A stretch of DNA of 64,000 nt, from the NCBI RefSeq assembly GCF_051622035.1, contig NC_135356.1:31472290-31536289 (forward strand). Reading direction: 5' to 3'. Of this stretch, positions 31,837 to 42,964 are shown one piece after another. A model generated the notes under the pieces. It made no database searches and was not told where the DNA came from. It saw only the letters and a program-made list of their open reading frames with translations. The DNA is from Arctopsyche grandis. Lineage: Eukaryota > Arthropoda > Insecta > Trichoptera > Hydropsychidae. Numbering within the stretch: the first letter of the stretch is position 1; the number at the start of each line of letters is the position of its first letter. The translations under genes were made by a program, and so were the position numbers.

Positions 31837-33345
31837 TAGGGCTGCCATAAGTGTCGGAGCACCAACGGGGACAGCCCCCTAAAAAAAAAAAAAAAAAACA
31901 AACAAAACAAAACATTTTTATCGATATTCATAGCTGTATTATAAAAAAAATATACAACATTTCAACAAGTAATTGGAACTAAACAAAAATTGAATTGAAA
32001 GAAAAATTTAAAGATTGATAATAGGTTTTTTTTGTGGAAGCGTCTGTACCAAATCTAAAATAAATAAATATAGATAATTGGACGATTCAAATAAATTTAA
32101 CTAAATGAAACCTTACATTAACATTGTATTTCATGTACTGTAGCCTATTCTTCTATCGCCTTCACTCTTCTCTGATTTCCGTGACTTCATTATCATCGCT
32201 CTTCTTTGCCCAATCATATTTTTCCGATGTTTTCGTTTTTTGAAGTAACTCTTTTTCCCCTTTAATATCATTATAGAATTCAATGCATGACATTTTATAA
32301 TTTAAAGTACATTGAATTATGCTTTTTACTGTGTCAATAGAAAGCGAATTGCGCTCATCTGTCCATTGATTTTTAATTAATGACAACACACGTTCAACAT
32401 GTGCATTGTGCGGTGGGATGGCGAACAAGTATTGGCACATTTTCAGTAGATTAGCTTTTCTTTCTGTCTCTTCAGTTTTTTTGAAATAGTATAACCATTT
32501 ATCATGCACATCTTTCGTTTTCCATTCTTCGGCTTTTTTATTTTCGATAAATGACTTCATATACTTTACTTCCTCATAGATTGAATCCGTGAACAATATT
32601 CCCATTTCACTTAAATAAGCAATAGTTTTTTCAACATGTTCCCATTCGGGTACTTCATGGAGAAGCATCCATGAAAAAACATCATATTTCGCCAGTGGAA
32701 CTGACCACTTTGCCAAATAATTAATTCCAACGTTGTAAAAATTCTCTACATCTTTTTCAAATGCTTCTACTTGTGTCGTCGTAATGTCCATGTGTTTTTT
32801 CAGTTTATTGTATGCCTGGGTTGCTTGATTACCTAGATATTTACTATTATTGAAAATTATTATATATATATATATCTATGTATTGAAAAACTTACATCAA
32901 AATATCAGTCCTCTTCGATCAGAAACAAACAGAACAAACGGATATTATCAGCAGACAGTAAACGAACTGCGCGCGCTTCGTACTTGTCAGTGTCATTGTC
33001 GGTGTTGCCAGCTGGCGAAATTGGGCAGTGGCCGGCAGTGGGCATCCGCCGCTCTCGTTGTCAGTGTTGCCAATATGCGCGCGCGTATCCATATTAGATA
33101 TTAAGTGGGTACAATTTTTGACGTGTAAACGTCTTTCCTTTTAGGACCACAGTATAGAGAGTGCATCCTGAGGTTTCTTGGTTCAAAAGGTCTTGTTCGA
33201 TAGATATTAAAAAATAATTGAATAATTTTTTTAAATGTCTAAATTTTGAAATTGACGGGGACAAATGACTCTCGGACTGGGACACCGGGACACAGACCTC
33301 GAAACTGGGACATGTCCCTGTCAACGGGGACGTATGGCAGCCCTA
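31837..33345 (-). mobile_element. hAT element, 1.5 kb, TSD GTGTACGG, partial transposase
   Basis: TIR TAGGGCTGCCATA at 31837 and inverted at 33345; perfect TSDs GTGTACGG (31829-31836 and 33346-33353). GGGACA/TGTCCC motifs repeat near the right end. Contains a 209-codon C-terminal transposase fragment. The right end from 33090 is part of the duplication with 56750-60720, so the element inserted before that duplication. Confidence 0.85.
32162..32791 (-). pseudogene. hAT transposase, C-terminal 209 residues
   Basis: Ends with the hAT dimerisation block: LLKMCQYLFAIPPHNAHVER, then VLSLIKNQWTDERNSLSID. This matches L-F-x-IP-x-x-NAxVERxFS and the W-T-D-ER-N-L-S extension. Preceding helices (WSVPLAKYDVFSWM) fit the pre-dimerisation region. 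The BED finger and the first catalytic Asp region are absent upstream, so it is a deletion derivative. The start Met is arbitrary. Confidence 0.75.
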
Positions 33346-34510
33346 GTGTACGGGCATGTCGATTAGTGGTGTTGACGTGTGCGTCGAAATGAGCTGCGTC
33401 GTTCGCATATTCGACCAATCGCTATCGCCGTGGGTGAACCCCCACTCCCAGCCATTACATCGGAAGCGCTGCTCGCAGTCGGCAGAAGTGGTGCGCCCAT
33501 CGCGGTGAGTGCACGTCGCTGGGCTCTCAGCTCTGAGTTCGTGCCAATGCGAACCGCAATGTTCGCCGCCATTTTCCGGCAGAAGTGCAGCGGCCATCGC
33601 GGCGGGTGCGCGTCGCTGAGCTCTGAGCTGCCGCTACCCGCCCCCCCCCCACCACCACCCCCAACCCCCCGCAGGTACGCTATTATTGTAGCTTTATTGT
33701 TGCCCTTTCGATCGTTGGTCGCGTTTGCCGTGGGGTGGGGTTGATTGCTTTCGTCGATCGATTGCACAAGTGCTGGCCGAGGCGTCTGCGACCAAATAAT
33801 CACAGCCACCGCGACCTTGGAATCGCGTCTCGTCATCCCCCTCGACTGTGGCGTCGTTTCCTTTCCGTTTCTCTCTCTCTATCAATATTACCACGCGATC
33901 CGCGCATCACTGATCCGGCTAGTGGCAGAATCGCATTTTACATTTTGTGCTAATGCAGATCGCAATGTTCGCCGCCATTTTCCGGCAGAAGTGGTACGGC
34001 CATCGCGGTGAGTGCACAACGCTGAGCCCTGAGCTGCCCCTCCCCTCCCCTAACGCTATTATTGTAGCTTTATTGGCTACGTTCACACTACCGATATCTA
34101 CACCCGACATTTTCGAATTTTCCATATCCAGTTCCTATATTGCAACCTGTGGTTGCTATTTAGGAACTGGTTATGGAAAATATCGGTAGTGTGGACGTAG
34201 CCATTGTTGCCGCGTTTCAATCGGTTGGTCGCGTTTGCCGTGGATCGATTGCTTTCGTCGATCGATTGCACAAGTGCTCGTCGATTGATTGCACATTTGC
34301 CACCAAACAATCAGAGCCACCGCGACCTTGGAATCGCGTCTCGTCATCCCCCTCGACTGTGGCGTCGTTTCCTTTCCGTTTCTCTCTCTCTATCAATATT
34401 ACCACGCGATCCGCGCATCAGTGATCCGGCTAGTGGCAGAATCGCATTTTACATTTCGTGCTAATGGAGAATCGCAATTTTAGTGCACGTCGCTGAGCTC
34501 TGAGCTGCCC
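33090..34510 (+). repeat. Segmental duplication, copy 1 (partner 56750-60720)
   Basis: From ATTAGATATTAAGTGGG onward this block matches 56750-56967 plus 59662-60720 almost base for base. It is noncoding and internally repetitive: GCCGCCATTTTCCGGCAG, TCGATCGATTGCACAAG and ACCTTGGAATCGCG each recur two or more times. The 121-codon ORFs at 33379 and 59736 are nearly identical only because the DNA is duplicated; they include proline homopolymers and no domain. Function unknown. Confidence 0.8.
34075..34202. mobile_element. 128-bp MITE with GGCTACGTTCACAC TIRs
   Basis: Starts GGCTACGTTCACACTACCG; the complement ends it at 34202. The parallel repeat unit at about 33695 (GCTTTATTGTTGCC) is the empty site, giving a 3-bp TSD ATT. 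Copies: 60415-60525 (17 bp of the right TIR deleted) and a left half at 35187-35243. The 3-bp duplication and GG start suggest a Harbinger-like family. Confidence 0.75.
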
Positions 34511-34515
34511 CTAAA

Positions 34516-35150
34516 TAGCCCACTTTTCACAGTCGTTCTATCGCGCGTTCTCAGGAGCGTACAGGATTGCGTGCGGGTAAGCCTGTGCGCGATACTGTTT
34601 TCGCAGTTGTGAACACTAACGTTCTTTCGCGCGCGATTACTCCTACCACTTTTTGTTAAAACGGAAAGAGCGAACGTGTAAAGGCTAATCGTGCGTGATA
34701 GACCGCGCGAAACGAGTGTGTGCGATACGCACAGTTTTACTGAAGTAACGCAGTTTTATAGTAATGTTGCGGTGAAAAATGGATAGAAGAAATATCATGA
34801 CTCAAGTTATGATGTTCGTTGGTGTTGATTTGATCAAAAAGTATAAAAATATATTTTTATAAGCTTCCTCTTTCAGATTTTTGTTTTTATATTCCTCCGA
34901 GTTAATTTTCCAGTGGCACGGAAAAGACTGGTACATTAAAAGCAATTCCACAATCAATTCTTTACTCCACGTGCGTAAGTCCGCCATCTTGTAACAAAAG
35001 CGCGCCCGAAAGAATTGTCTGTGTAATGACAACGTCAAGCCACACGATTGCGCGCAGGACTGCTGAGTTTATCCCTTCCCGGTCCAAGATCTTTACACGC
35101 GCACGATTAGCTGTTTCACGCGCGATAGAACGACTGTGTAAAGGGGGCTA
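34516..35150. mobile_element. Harbinger-like element, 635 bp, with MADF remnant
   Basis: TIRs of about 32 bp (TAGCCC at the ends, inner part CAGTCGTTCTATCGCGCG) are inverted, with a few mismatches. GCGCGC-rich subterminal sequence occurs at both ends. It carries a MADF-domain ORF on the minus strand. Absent from the parallel duplication copy near 60720, so it inserted after that duplication or was replaced there. Confidence 0.7.
34802..35038 (-). pseudogene. MADF-domain protein, N-terminal part
   Basis: From the internal Met (MADLRTWSKELIVELLLMYQ), then CHWKINSEEYKNKNLKEEAY and KNI. This is the first half of a MADF domain: a W/L-rich first helix (ELI-ELL-x-Y), a CxW-x-x-x-S-xxYKN-x-x-x-x-EAY-x-I core. 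MADF proteins bind DNA and accompany PIF/Harbinger transposase. The ORF then reads into AT-rich intron-like or deleted sequence, so only the first exon or half remains. Confidence 0.6.
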
Positions 35151-35186
35151 TTATTGTATGTAGCTTTATTAAAATAAATCTTTATT

Positions 35187-35990
35187 GGCTACGTTCACAC
35201 TACCGATATCTACACCCGATATTTTCGAATTTTCCATATCCAGTAATATTTTCGAAGTGAGAAAATAAATCTAAGCAATATTCCATCGTCTTTAAGCTAT
35301 AAATAATTAAATTTAAAATCAAATAAATTTTTGGACTAGGGTAAACAAACTTTTTTTATGCGACAAAATTAGATGAAATTTTATTAGGGTAGCCAACCTT
35401 TTTTATATACAAATTTTTTTCAAGTTAGAAATGAAATTTAAAAATAATCTCATCGTTTTTATGCTATGATGACAAAATTTAAAATAAAATAATTTTTTGG
35501 ACTAGATTTAACCAGACTTTTCATACAAACAAATTTTTTAAGAGAAAAAAATCAAAAATTATTTCCTTCTTTATGTCATAAATTATTGCAAAATTAAAAA
35601 TATGATAATTTTTTGACTAAGGCCACCAATCTGTTTATACAACAAAAGTTTTAAATTTCGCAATCATTTATATCATAAAGATGATGGGAATATTTAAGAT
35701 GTTATCTCACTTTAAAAAAAATATTGTATAAAAAGACTGGTAACACGAGTCAAAAAAATTATTTGATTTTATATTTTTCAATAATTTATATCATAAAGAT
35801 GATGGGAATTTTTTTCACAAAAAAAATAATTTTATTGTATAAAAAGGCTGGATACCCTAGGCAAAAAATCTATTTTATTTTAAATTTAGCGATAATTTAT
35901 AACATAGGATATAATTTTAGATTTTTTCTCTTTAAAAAGTCTGTTGTATAAAAAGGCTGGTTACCCTAGTCAAAAATTATAGTATTTTTG
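35187..35990. repeat. 120-bp AT-rich repeat array, head-to-head
   Basis: Units run forward to about 35635 (TTTTTGGACTA, CCATCGTCTTTA, GCAAAATT order), then in reverse complement to about 35985 (ATAAAGATGATGGGAA, TATAAAAAGGCTGG, TACCCTAGTCAAAAATTAT). It abuts the exon array that follows. Confidence 0.65.
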
Positions 35991-36690
35991 CTGATACCAA
36001 ACAGAGTCTCGAAAGAACGCGGTCATTTCCTGAAACTGAAGCTGTACTTCCCGCCGATTCTGAACTGCTGATAAAATTTGCTGAAGTTGTATCCAAATAT
36101 CATCAGGTATCTTCGAAAGTCCAAAGATTGTTAAACTTAATTATGTGTTTTAGTTTGACTTTGGCTTTGTACTCATTTGATTGATGTTTCTATTTCAGAT
36201 CGTTGCTGATACCAAACCGAGTCTCGAAAGAACGCGGTCATTTCCTGAAAATGAAGCTTTACTTGCAGCCGATCCAGAACAGCTGCTCAGGTATCTTCGA
36301 AAATCCAGAGATTGTTAAACTTATCTACAATGTGTTTTAGTTTGGCTTTTTCTTTGAACTCATTTGATTGATGTTTCTATTTCAGATCGTTTGCTGATAA
36401 AAAAACGGAGACTGGAAAAAATGGGGTATTTTCCTGAAAATGAAGCTGTGTGCTTCTAGCCGATCCTGAACTGCTGATAAAATTTGCTGAAGTTATATCT
36501 AAATATCATCAGGTATTTTCGAAAATCGAGAGATTGATAAACTTTGCTATGTGTTTTAGTTTGGCTTTTTCTTTGTACTCATTTGATTGACGTTTCTATT
36601 TCAGATCATTGCTGATAACAGACGGAGACTGGAAAAAAGGCGGTCTTTTCCTGAAAATTAACCCGTACTGCCAGCCGATCCAGAACTGCT
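35990..36690 (+). repeat. Tandem exon array 1 (four copies)
   Basis: Copies at 35990-36106, 36199-36290, 36386-36512 and 36605-36690, with introns of about 92-95 bp. Each internal copy has an acceptor TTTCTATTTCAG and donor CAG/GTATCTTC or CAG/GTATTTTC. The consensus exon is 123 bp, phase 0, with 41 codons (see the intact copy at 61893-62015). Here copy 2 has an internal deletion, copy 3 frameshifts and a stop, and copy 4 a stop after FPEN. Gene of origin unknown. Probably a decayed exon-repeat protein. Confidence 0.6.
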
Positions 36691-36699
36691 GATGCATTG

Positions 36700-37430
36700 T
36701 CGCTCGTGATGAGGTTTGTACCATCGCTGTATGTACATATGTACGTCAAGAAACGACACACGTCCATCATCGTCATCGTTTCATCGGATTCTCCAGTGGA
36801 TTCGCTGGATTTTTCTTTTATAATTTAGAATTTGGTATCTGCGAGGCGCCGCACCTATGTACTCTCAAGCGTGATTTATGTATTTTTATTAAATTGGGGA
36901 TTTTTTGAAAACAAACATCCTACCTATTTTGTGTAAATGTCAAACGACTTTGAAGGAAGAAAATGTCTAGGAAGAAAAATTGTTATTATAGATTATAACC
37001 GTTTGGAACACTTCCTGGAAACTCGGCATGACATTCACATCTACATAGTATCATGCCGAGCCACAAATGGAACTTTTTCATCATCATCATTTCCAGACTC
37101 TATGGGAAATTCACTGTAGTATGAATGTATCTCATTTTTAACATTTGGCATCTGCGAGGCGCCGCACCCATTCACGTGTGGTCTATTTTATTTTCAAAGT
37201 TTTTGTGATTAATTTGTACAAAGAAATTTACAGTTACCTGCATATTAGTAAATCGATTCGTATGTCGTGAGACGCCAATACGACCAATTATATTTAAATA
37301 TTGGTCTATTATTAGTATAAATAAATAAATCTAATGTGTGAATTCACATAGTGGGATTCGAAATTATTAAAAGCCATTGACGTGATCATTCACATGTGCA
37401 CATGTAGGTATATATGTATATGTATGTAGG
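36700..37430 (+). repeat. Noncoding block shared with 62390-62720
   Basis: Contains TCTGCGAGGCGCCGCACC twice (36838 and 37150) and once at 62531; CGTGAGACGCCAATACGACC also recurs. Part of the 33-39 kb against 57-64 kb segmental duplication. Confidence 0.65.
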
Positions 37431-37613
37431 TTCAATTTCCAAAGTGGACTATCCTCATCTCTGGCACCGTTAGTTTGACGATGCTCGCCAGTCTCATCTT
37501 CAATGGGGTGATTTTGATATTTGTTCATCCATTGAATAAGAGCGTAATCGGTTATTTCACATCCACCTTTTCAGACGTGAGCATTGGGACCGCTTACGAA
37601 CAGCTCATTATAA
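37430..37613 (+). other. Candidate exon encoding membrane-like segment
   Basis: After an acceptor (TGTATGTAG) the frame is open: VQFPKWTILISGTVSLTMLA, then SLIFNGVILIFVHPLNK, then FTSTFSDVSIGTAYEQLI. One strongly hydrophobic stretch suggests a membrane helix. I do not recognise the family. Only its last 15 bp recur at 62723, so it is partly deleted in the duplicate. Confidence 0.35.
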
Positions 37614-37809
37614 ATGTATGTAATATTGAAACGTGTCATTGGGTCTTTGGTACTTTTAATGTACTACATATCTTAATATGGTTGTCACCTTTCATTCGCG
37701 CTTGTAACCGAATACTTTTTCACCTAGATTGCTCGTCACATATTGCCATTGTCAGCGATTTTCGAAAATGATACTTTGCAAGACTAAAATATCTGCAAAT
37801 TGTGGCATT

Positions 37810-39260
37810 TGAAATACTTTTTCTATCCTCTCGACAGTATCTTATCGCGCATTGTCATTTTTAAGGAATTTTTGACTCGGCAGGAGTACCAGTCTAGAGA
37901 CCATCCATACTGCGTAGTTGTGTGTATGTCCATTACAAAGGCGAGTGTCTAAACACACATCAGCTAATTGCCCTCGTCGCACATGTTCTTTTTTCGCTCG
38001 TACATTGGCGGAAAATATGATTCGTCCTTCTGGATCAATTTTAATATTCGCTTCGTAGGCAGCAGGATATTTTAACAGCCACAGTACTGAATTTGGAACA
38101 TTTTTAAAATGTTCTCCCACATACTCAGCGTTTTTACTCGATCTTATAAAAGCTGATTAAACTTACAGTAAACTATGGCATCATTTGGCAATGAGTATTG
38201 TTGTCGAGTATTTATTACGATACTTTGAGGAACCTCTTCACCGGTTGCTATTTAGGTCTGAAGCTTTTCCAACCCATGCCTCATATGGTTCTCTGACAGG
38301 TCTTTAGTAAGAAGTATCGTCCTGGCCATAGATATAGAAGAACTTATTATAGAATAACTTATGTTATTCTATATACATATATCTATGTATGGTCCTGGCA
38401 CTTTCTACGATGGTTCAGTTGTCACGCTCCGCTCTGCAATTACATATGTACATATGTTCCGCCTTTGTTCTTGTCGGAAAGCTCTCCTTTCTAAATGTTT
38501 TGCCCCATGGGTATTAAAAGTACGTCGCTATTTTTGCTAGCCTCTGGATTGTAGGGAGTAGCATTTAAATCCCAAAGTGATGGAGTTGCGGTGGCCACCT
38601 TTATTACTTTAATTACTTTTTATTTATTCTCTATTGACACCATTACTCCATCTTTGATTGTGATATAATTTATCATTAATAGTCTAGGTAATTTTTTTTT
38701 GCCGGCACATTAACATGTCTAATCGAATCGACGGCACGAGAGACAACCTTCAAATCACAAACTAGAACGCGTTGAATCATTCATCGAAAGATGTCGATTA
38801 TATACCGAACATGGGGACGGTATACATATGTATAATCGGCCTCAACTAATCTTCTCGCAATACTTGGTTCGAATATATTTGACGGCTCAATGTAACAATC
38901 GTCATAAACGTCGTCATCATCTATGCAATTTCTATTACTGCACACAGAGACGATCTAGATCATCGTAAATATTTTGGTCGGAAATTCTGATGTTGCGTGT
39001 TTCAACACGAAAGTCTTTTTGACGTATTATTCTCTAAACCGCCGTTTTAAAATTCGCTGAAATTTACATGTTGCATTCCGCTAGGTATGGAAAAATTCTT
39101 TAAATTGCACACGTGAGTTTTACTATATTATATTTTTTGCATACGCGATATTATAATAGTTGGACTAGGGACGCCTGCAAAATCAGTTTGTTGGTGATTT
39201 TGTGTAATTAGTTCTTTTTTACAACTTATCCGATTGCAAATAGCGGTGGCTGGGGCGAAT
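37810..39260. repeat. 1.4-kb duplicated block, copy 1 (partners 41230-42690, 62880-64000)
   Basis: Near-identical over long stretches with 41270-42690 and in part with 62880-64000, in direct orientation. Beyond OGT it holds a short minus-strand frame, SLWDLNATPYNPEASKNSDV, present in all copies (near 38520-38620), which I cannot assign. ATAGAATAACTTATGTTATTCTAT forms a hairpin near 38350 (24 bp, first 12 complementary to last 12). Confidence 0.8.
37842..38290 (-). pseudogene. OGT (sxc): O-GlcNAc transferase catalytic-domain fragment, copy 1
   Basis: Minus-strand frames give [65 protein letters not shown] and [16 protein letters not shown]. These are consecutive blocks of the C-terminal GT41 domain of OGT (family: [23 protein letters not shown]). 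OGT attaches GlcNAc from UDP-GlcNAc to Ser/Thr of nuclear and cytosolic proteins. The copy has frameshifts, stops and a deletion in the VAQQLG stretch; the usual Pro is Arg (DTRLCNG), and sequence after NGHT is scrambled. Further copies at 41300 and 62945. Confidence 0.85.
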
Positions 39261-40700
39261 TATTGAATGTTCAGCTTTGAATCTGTGCAAGAAAGTTTGC
39301 TCACTTTTGGAATGTAAATCATTACGACTGATCGCATGTTTTGGCAAATTTAAAAATACTCGTCTTGGATATTTTTACTTTAAGGCATTAAGGTCAATTA
39401 TATCTTTGTCTGTAATTTTTTTCTGTTTTCCGATACATATTGTTAAATTATATGCTCGGAATAACGCTATAAATAATAACATTTTCGGTATCGCGAACTC
39501 CTTACAATGTGTCTCAAGAAATAAGAAAATGTTTACTATAAAGTGTTGTTTTTTTAATATGTACATTGATAATGTGATTTTGGTACATTTTTCAGTACGA
39601 TATACATGTGAATTTATATGAATAAACAATGATGACACGACAGGTTTTCTAATTAGTGTATGGAAAAAATATATAATTTGTCTTTCCACAACAACTCATT
39701 CCCGAGCCGATGGTTGACTCTTCGTTTGTATCTCCAGGGAGCGATGATTGGGTATCTGATAAGCTCAAGATCGAATTGCAAAAAAAAAAACAAACTTTAT
39801 CTATTGTTACTATGTACGTACATAGATAAATTAACTACACTAAACAAAAAATCACACTATCTTCTGATTCCAATTTGTCATATTCAAATCAGAATATCAT
39901 TCACATGAAGAATAAAACTGCCCTGCAGATATCAGGCGCTATTCTGTAGATATTCTATTCGCCATTACCACTTTGTGTTTGTTGTTGAAAAAGCATTCCT
40001 TTTCATCGGGACTGTAGCTTTCTTCGTCCCCAACTTCGGGATTGTCACTTATAGGGAATTCGCTTATGTGTTGCTCATGGTGAGGCTCAAAGTCGGTAGC
40101 CAGCCTTGTGTTGGTCGTGCTGGTAGAATGCATACCTTTCGACGGCACCATCGAGTAGATATCCCTTTACTGGATTTTTACTCGACGATTGATTCTTCGT
40201 CGTAAAATATATCGGTAAAAATACATTGGTAAGTTTTCTTGTCGAGAATCCGAAATGTGACTAGTTACTTTTCTTGTAACGAGTCACAAAAAAAATAATT
40301 TCTCATTAAATATGAGCAATATAATAAAAACAAATACTTTAAAGTCTTTGTTTTTATTATTTAATATAGTATTTAATACATGTACTATATGAAACACTAA
40401 TGTTTGTGTCTTCGTCGCTACGTGGTCAACCGTTGTTTGAGTGGTCGGTCGTTGGGTGGGAATAACACGTTCGATTTATTTTTTTTTCGATTCAAAGGAT
40501 TCAAATTCCCTGCAGGGAGTGCAGCCAGATGGGGCTCCACCGGGGGCGCAGCCCCCATGGGACCCCGCCGAAGGGGGCGCAGCCCACATGGGGCCAATAT
40601 CAGGGGCGTCGCAAGGGGCGCAACCTACGGGGCCTCTGTCGGGGGCGCAGCCCCTAATAAAATAAATAAACATATTTTTTTATATATCCTTTAATGGTAT
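39260..40700. other. Mixed noncoding DNA with GC minisatellite
   Basis: No recognised gene. A minus-strand ORF 39939-40151 (EFPISDNPEVGDEESYSPDE) could be an exon fragment but has no family signature. 40525-40660 is a GC-rich array with GGGGGCGCAGCCCC units after a T-run, like the arrays at 26342 and 61027. Confidence 0.45.
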
Positions 40701-40701
40701 A

Positions 40702-40896
40702 TTAATAATATCCTTTAATGGTAACTGCCGACTTTTGAAAACATATGTAATAAAATCGTGCAAACGAAGCACCATTTATATCCTTAATTGTGTGATCGGG
40801 TACCAGAAAATGTCCCTTCCATCGCATGAAAACGAAATCGGTCGAAGCCAACGCGTCATAGTTGAACGTGTCCGAGTTTGAAGGTTCTGCATACAT
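40702..40896 (-). pseudogene. GID4: GID4 exon fragment, copy 1
   Basis: Reads [37 protein letters not shown] and VTIKGYY, then a stop. This is the C-terminal beta-barrel segment of GID4/Vid24 (family [28 protein letters not shown]). GID4 is the substrate receptor of the GID/CTLH E3 ligase and binds N-terminal proline degrons. The final stretch (YHRSSEWYQ in the family) is missing and a duplicated ATATCCTTTAATGG follows, so the copy is truncated. G-to-R in ASFAR is unusual. Second copy at 44070. Confidence 0.85.
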
Positions 40897-41229
40897 ACTT
40901 TAAAAGTCTAATTTTCTTTATTTATGTATTTATGTATACAGAGCATTCCATTTTTTGCAAGACATGGCTAGCATCGGCGACACCGGAGTCAGGACTCGAC
41001 ATTTGAGACCTTTTCTCTCTTAATATTCTTTTGATGCATGTAGCACGCTGATCTAAATTACTTTACATCTAAATTAAAAATATTTAAAAAAAATCGTATT
41101 CAAGCTGCGACCTATCATGACGTCTTCGTACATCACGTTGTAGTCTCTTCTGGATGTAACTTTTTCCTGAATTTTCTGCGTCGTACTGCCAAAACTAAAC
41201 CGCTGACAACTAGACGTATGAAAAGTGTT

Positions 41230-42690
41230 ACTTTGCAAGACAAAAAATATCTGCAAATTGTGGCATTCGAAATCCTTTTTCTATCCGCTCGACGGTATCT
41301 TATCGCGCATTGTCATTTTTAAGGAATCTTTGACTCGACAGTTGTACCAGTCTAGAGACCATCCATACTGCGTAGTTGTGTGTATGTCCATTACAAAGGC
41401 GAGTGTCTAAACACACATCAGCTAACTGTGCTCGTCGCACATGTTCTTTTTTCGCTGTTACATTGGTGGAAAATATGATTCGTCCTTCTGGACGTCCTAA
41501 TTGTTGGGCTACCAATTTTAATATTTGCTTCACCAGCAGCAGGAATTTTTAAAAGCCACAGACACACAACTACGGAACATTTTTCAAAATGTTCTCCCAC
41601 ATACTCGGCGTTATTGGCTCGATCTTATAAAGCTGATTAAACTTACAGTAAACTATGGCATCATTTGGCAATTAGTATTGTTGTCGAGTTGTTATTACGA
41701 CACTTTGGGGAACCTCTTCACCGGTTGCTATTTAGGTCTGAAGCTTTTCCAACCCATGCCTCATATGGTTCTCTGACAGGTCTTTAGTAAGAAGTATCGT
41801 CCTGGCCATAGATATAGAAGAACTTATTATAGAATAACTTATGTTATTCTATATACATATATCTATGTATGGTCCTGGCACTTTCTACGATGGTTCGGTT
41901 GTCACGCTCCGCTCTGCAATTACATATGTACATATGTATGTTCCGCCTTTGTTCTTGTCGGAAAGCTCTCCTTTCTAAATGTTTTGCCCCATGGGTATTA
42001 AAAGTACGTCGCTATTTTTGCTAGCCTCTGGATTGTAGGGAGTAGCATTTAAATCCCAAAGTGATGGAGTTGCGGTGGCCACCTTTATTACTTTAATTAC
42101 TTTTTATTTATTCTCTATTGACACCATTACTCCATCTTTGATTGTGATATAATTTATCATTAATAGTCTAGGTAATTTTTTTTTGCCGACACATTAACAT
42201 GTCTAATCGAATCGACGGCACGAGAGACAACCTTCAAATCACAAACTAGAACGCGTTGAATCATTCATCGAAAGATGTAGATTATATACCGAACATGGGG
42301 ACGGTATACATATGTATAATCGGCTTCAACTAATCTTCTCGCAATACTCGGTTCGAATATATTTGACGGCTCAATGTAACAATCGTCATAAACGTCGTCA
42401 TCGTCTATGCAATTTCTATTACTGCACAGAGATAGACGACCTAGATCATCGTTAATATTTTGGTCGGAAAGTTTAATGTTGCGTGTTTCAACACGAAAGT
42501 CATTTTGACGAATTATTCTCTAAACTATAGTGAGTTTTACTATATTATACAAATATTTTGCATACGCGATATTATAATAGTTGGACTAGGGTCGCCTGCA
42601 AAATCAGTTTGTTGGTGATTTTGTGTGATTGGTTCTTTTTTACAACTTATCCGACTGCAAATAGCGGTGGCTTGTGCGAATTATGAAACG
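41230..42690. repeat. 1.4-kb duplicated block, copy 2
   Basis: Direct repeat of 37810-39260 with small indels. Ends near GGACTAGGGTCGCCTGCAAA and TTGGTGATTTTGTG. Includes the uninterrupted CCTCATATGG site (41759-41768) that is the hAT MITE target in copy 3. Confidence 0.85.
41300..41775 (-). pseudogene. OGT (sxc): O-GlcNAc transferase fragment, copy 2
   Basis: Same blocks as copy 1, better preserved in the middle: [28 protein letters not shown], then in another frame [40 protein letters not shown] and CNGHT. The upstream [12 protein letters not shown] also fits OGT. Frameshifts, AQ for the conserved GQ, and scrambled sequence after NGHT show it is dead. It lies about 3.46 kb from copy 1 in direct orientation. 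Confidence 0.85.
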
Positions 42691-42964
42691 GTGATTTTGT
42701 TACTGAAAAAATGTATGTGAATAAACTTTGCACACAACTATATAAAATTAAAATAAATGTTTCTTTTTAATTTTTTTTTATATCGTTTACATAGAATTCA
42801 TTATCTTTGCGATCATCACATGCATAGGATTTTCATTAACTTTTATCCATTGAATAATTAGTTCCATAATAAAGAAAATCAGTCACAACAAATTTGAACG
42901 TGACCAAATTTATATTTGACATATCATGAAATAGTCGAATTTCTAGTTGGTTCGGTTGTCGGAA

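Noticed and set aside
33379..33744. Conserved 121-codon ORF (near-identical at 59736-60101)
   Set aside because: Identity follows from the segmental duplication of noncoding DNA; overlapping ORFs in other frames are equally conserved and it contains proline homopolymers.
35990..36690. CRISPR-like array
   Set aside because: Repeat units are exons with AG/GT borders, and the spacers are also repeated; the genome is eukaryotic.
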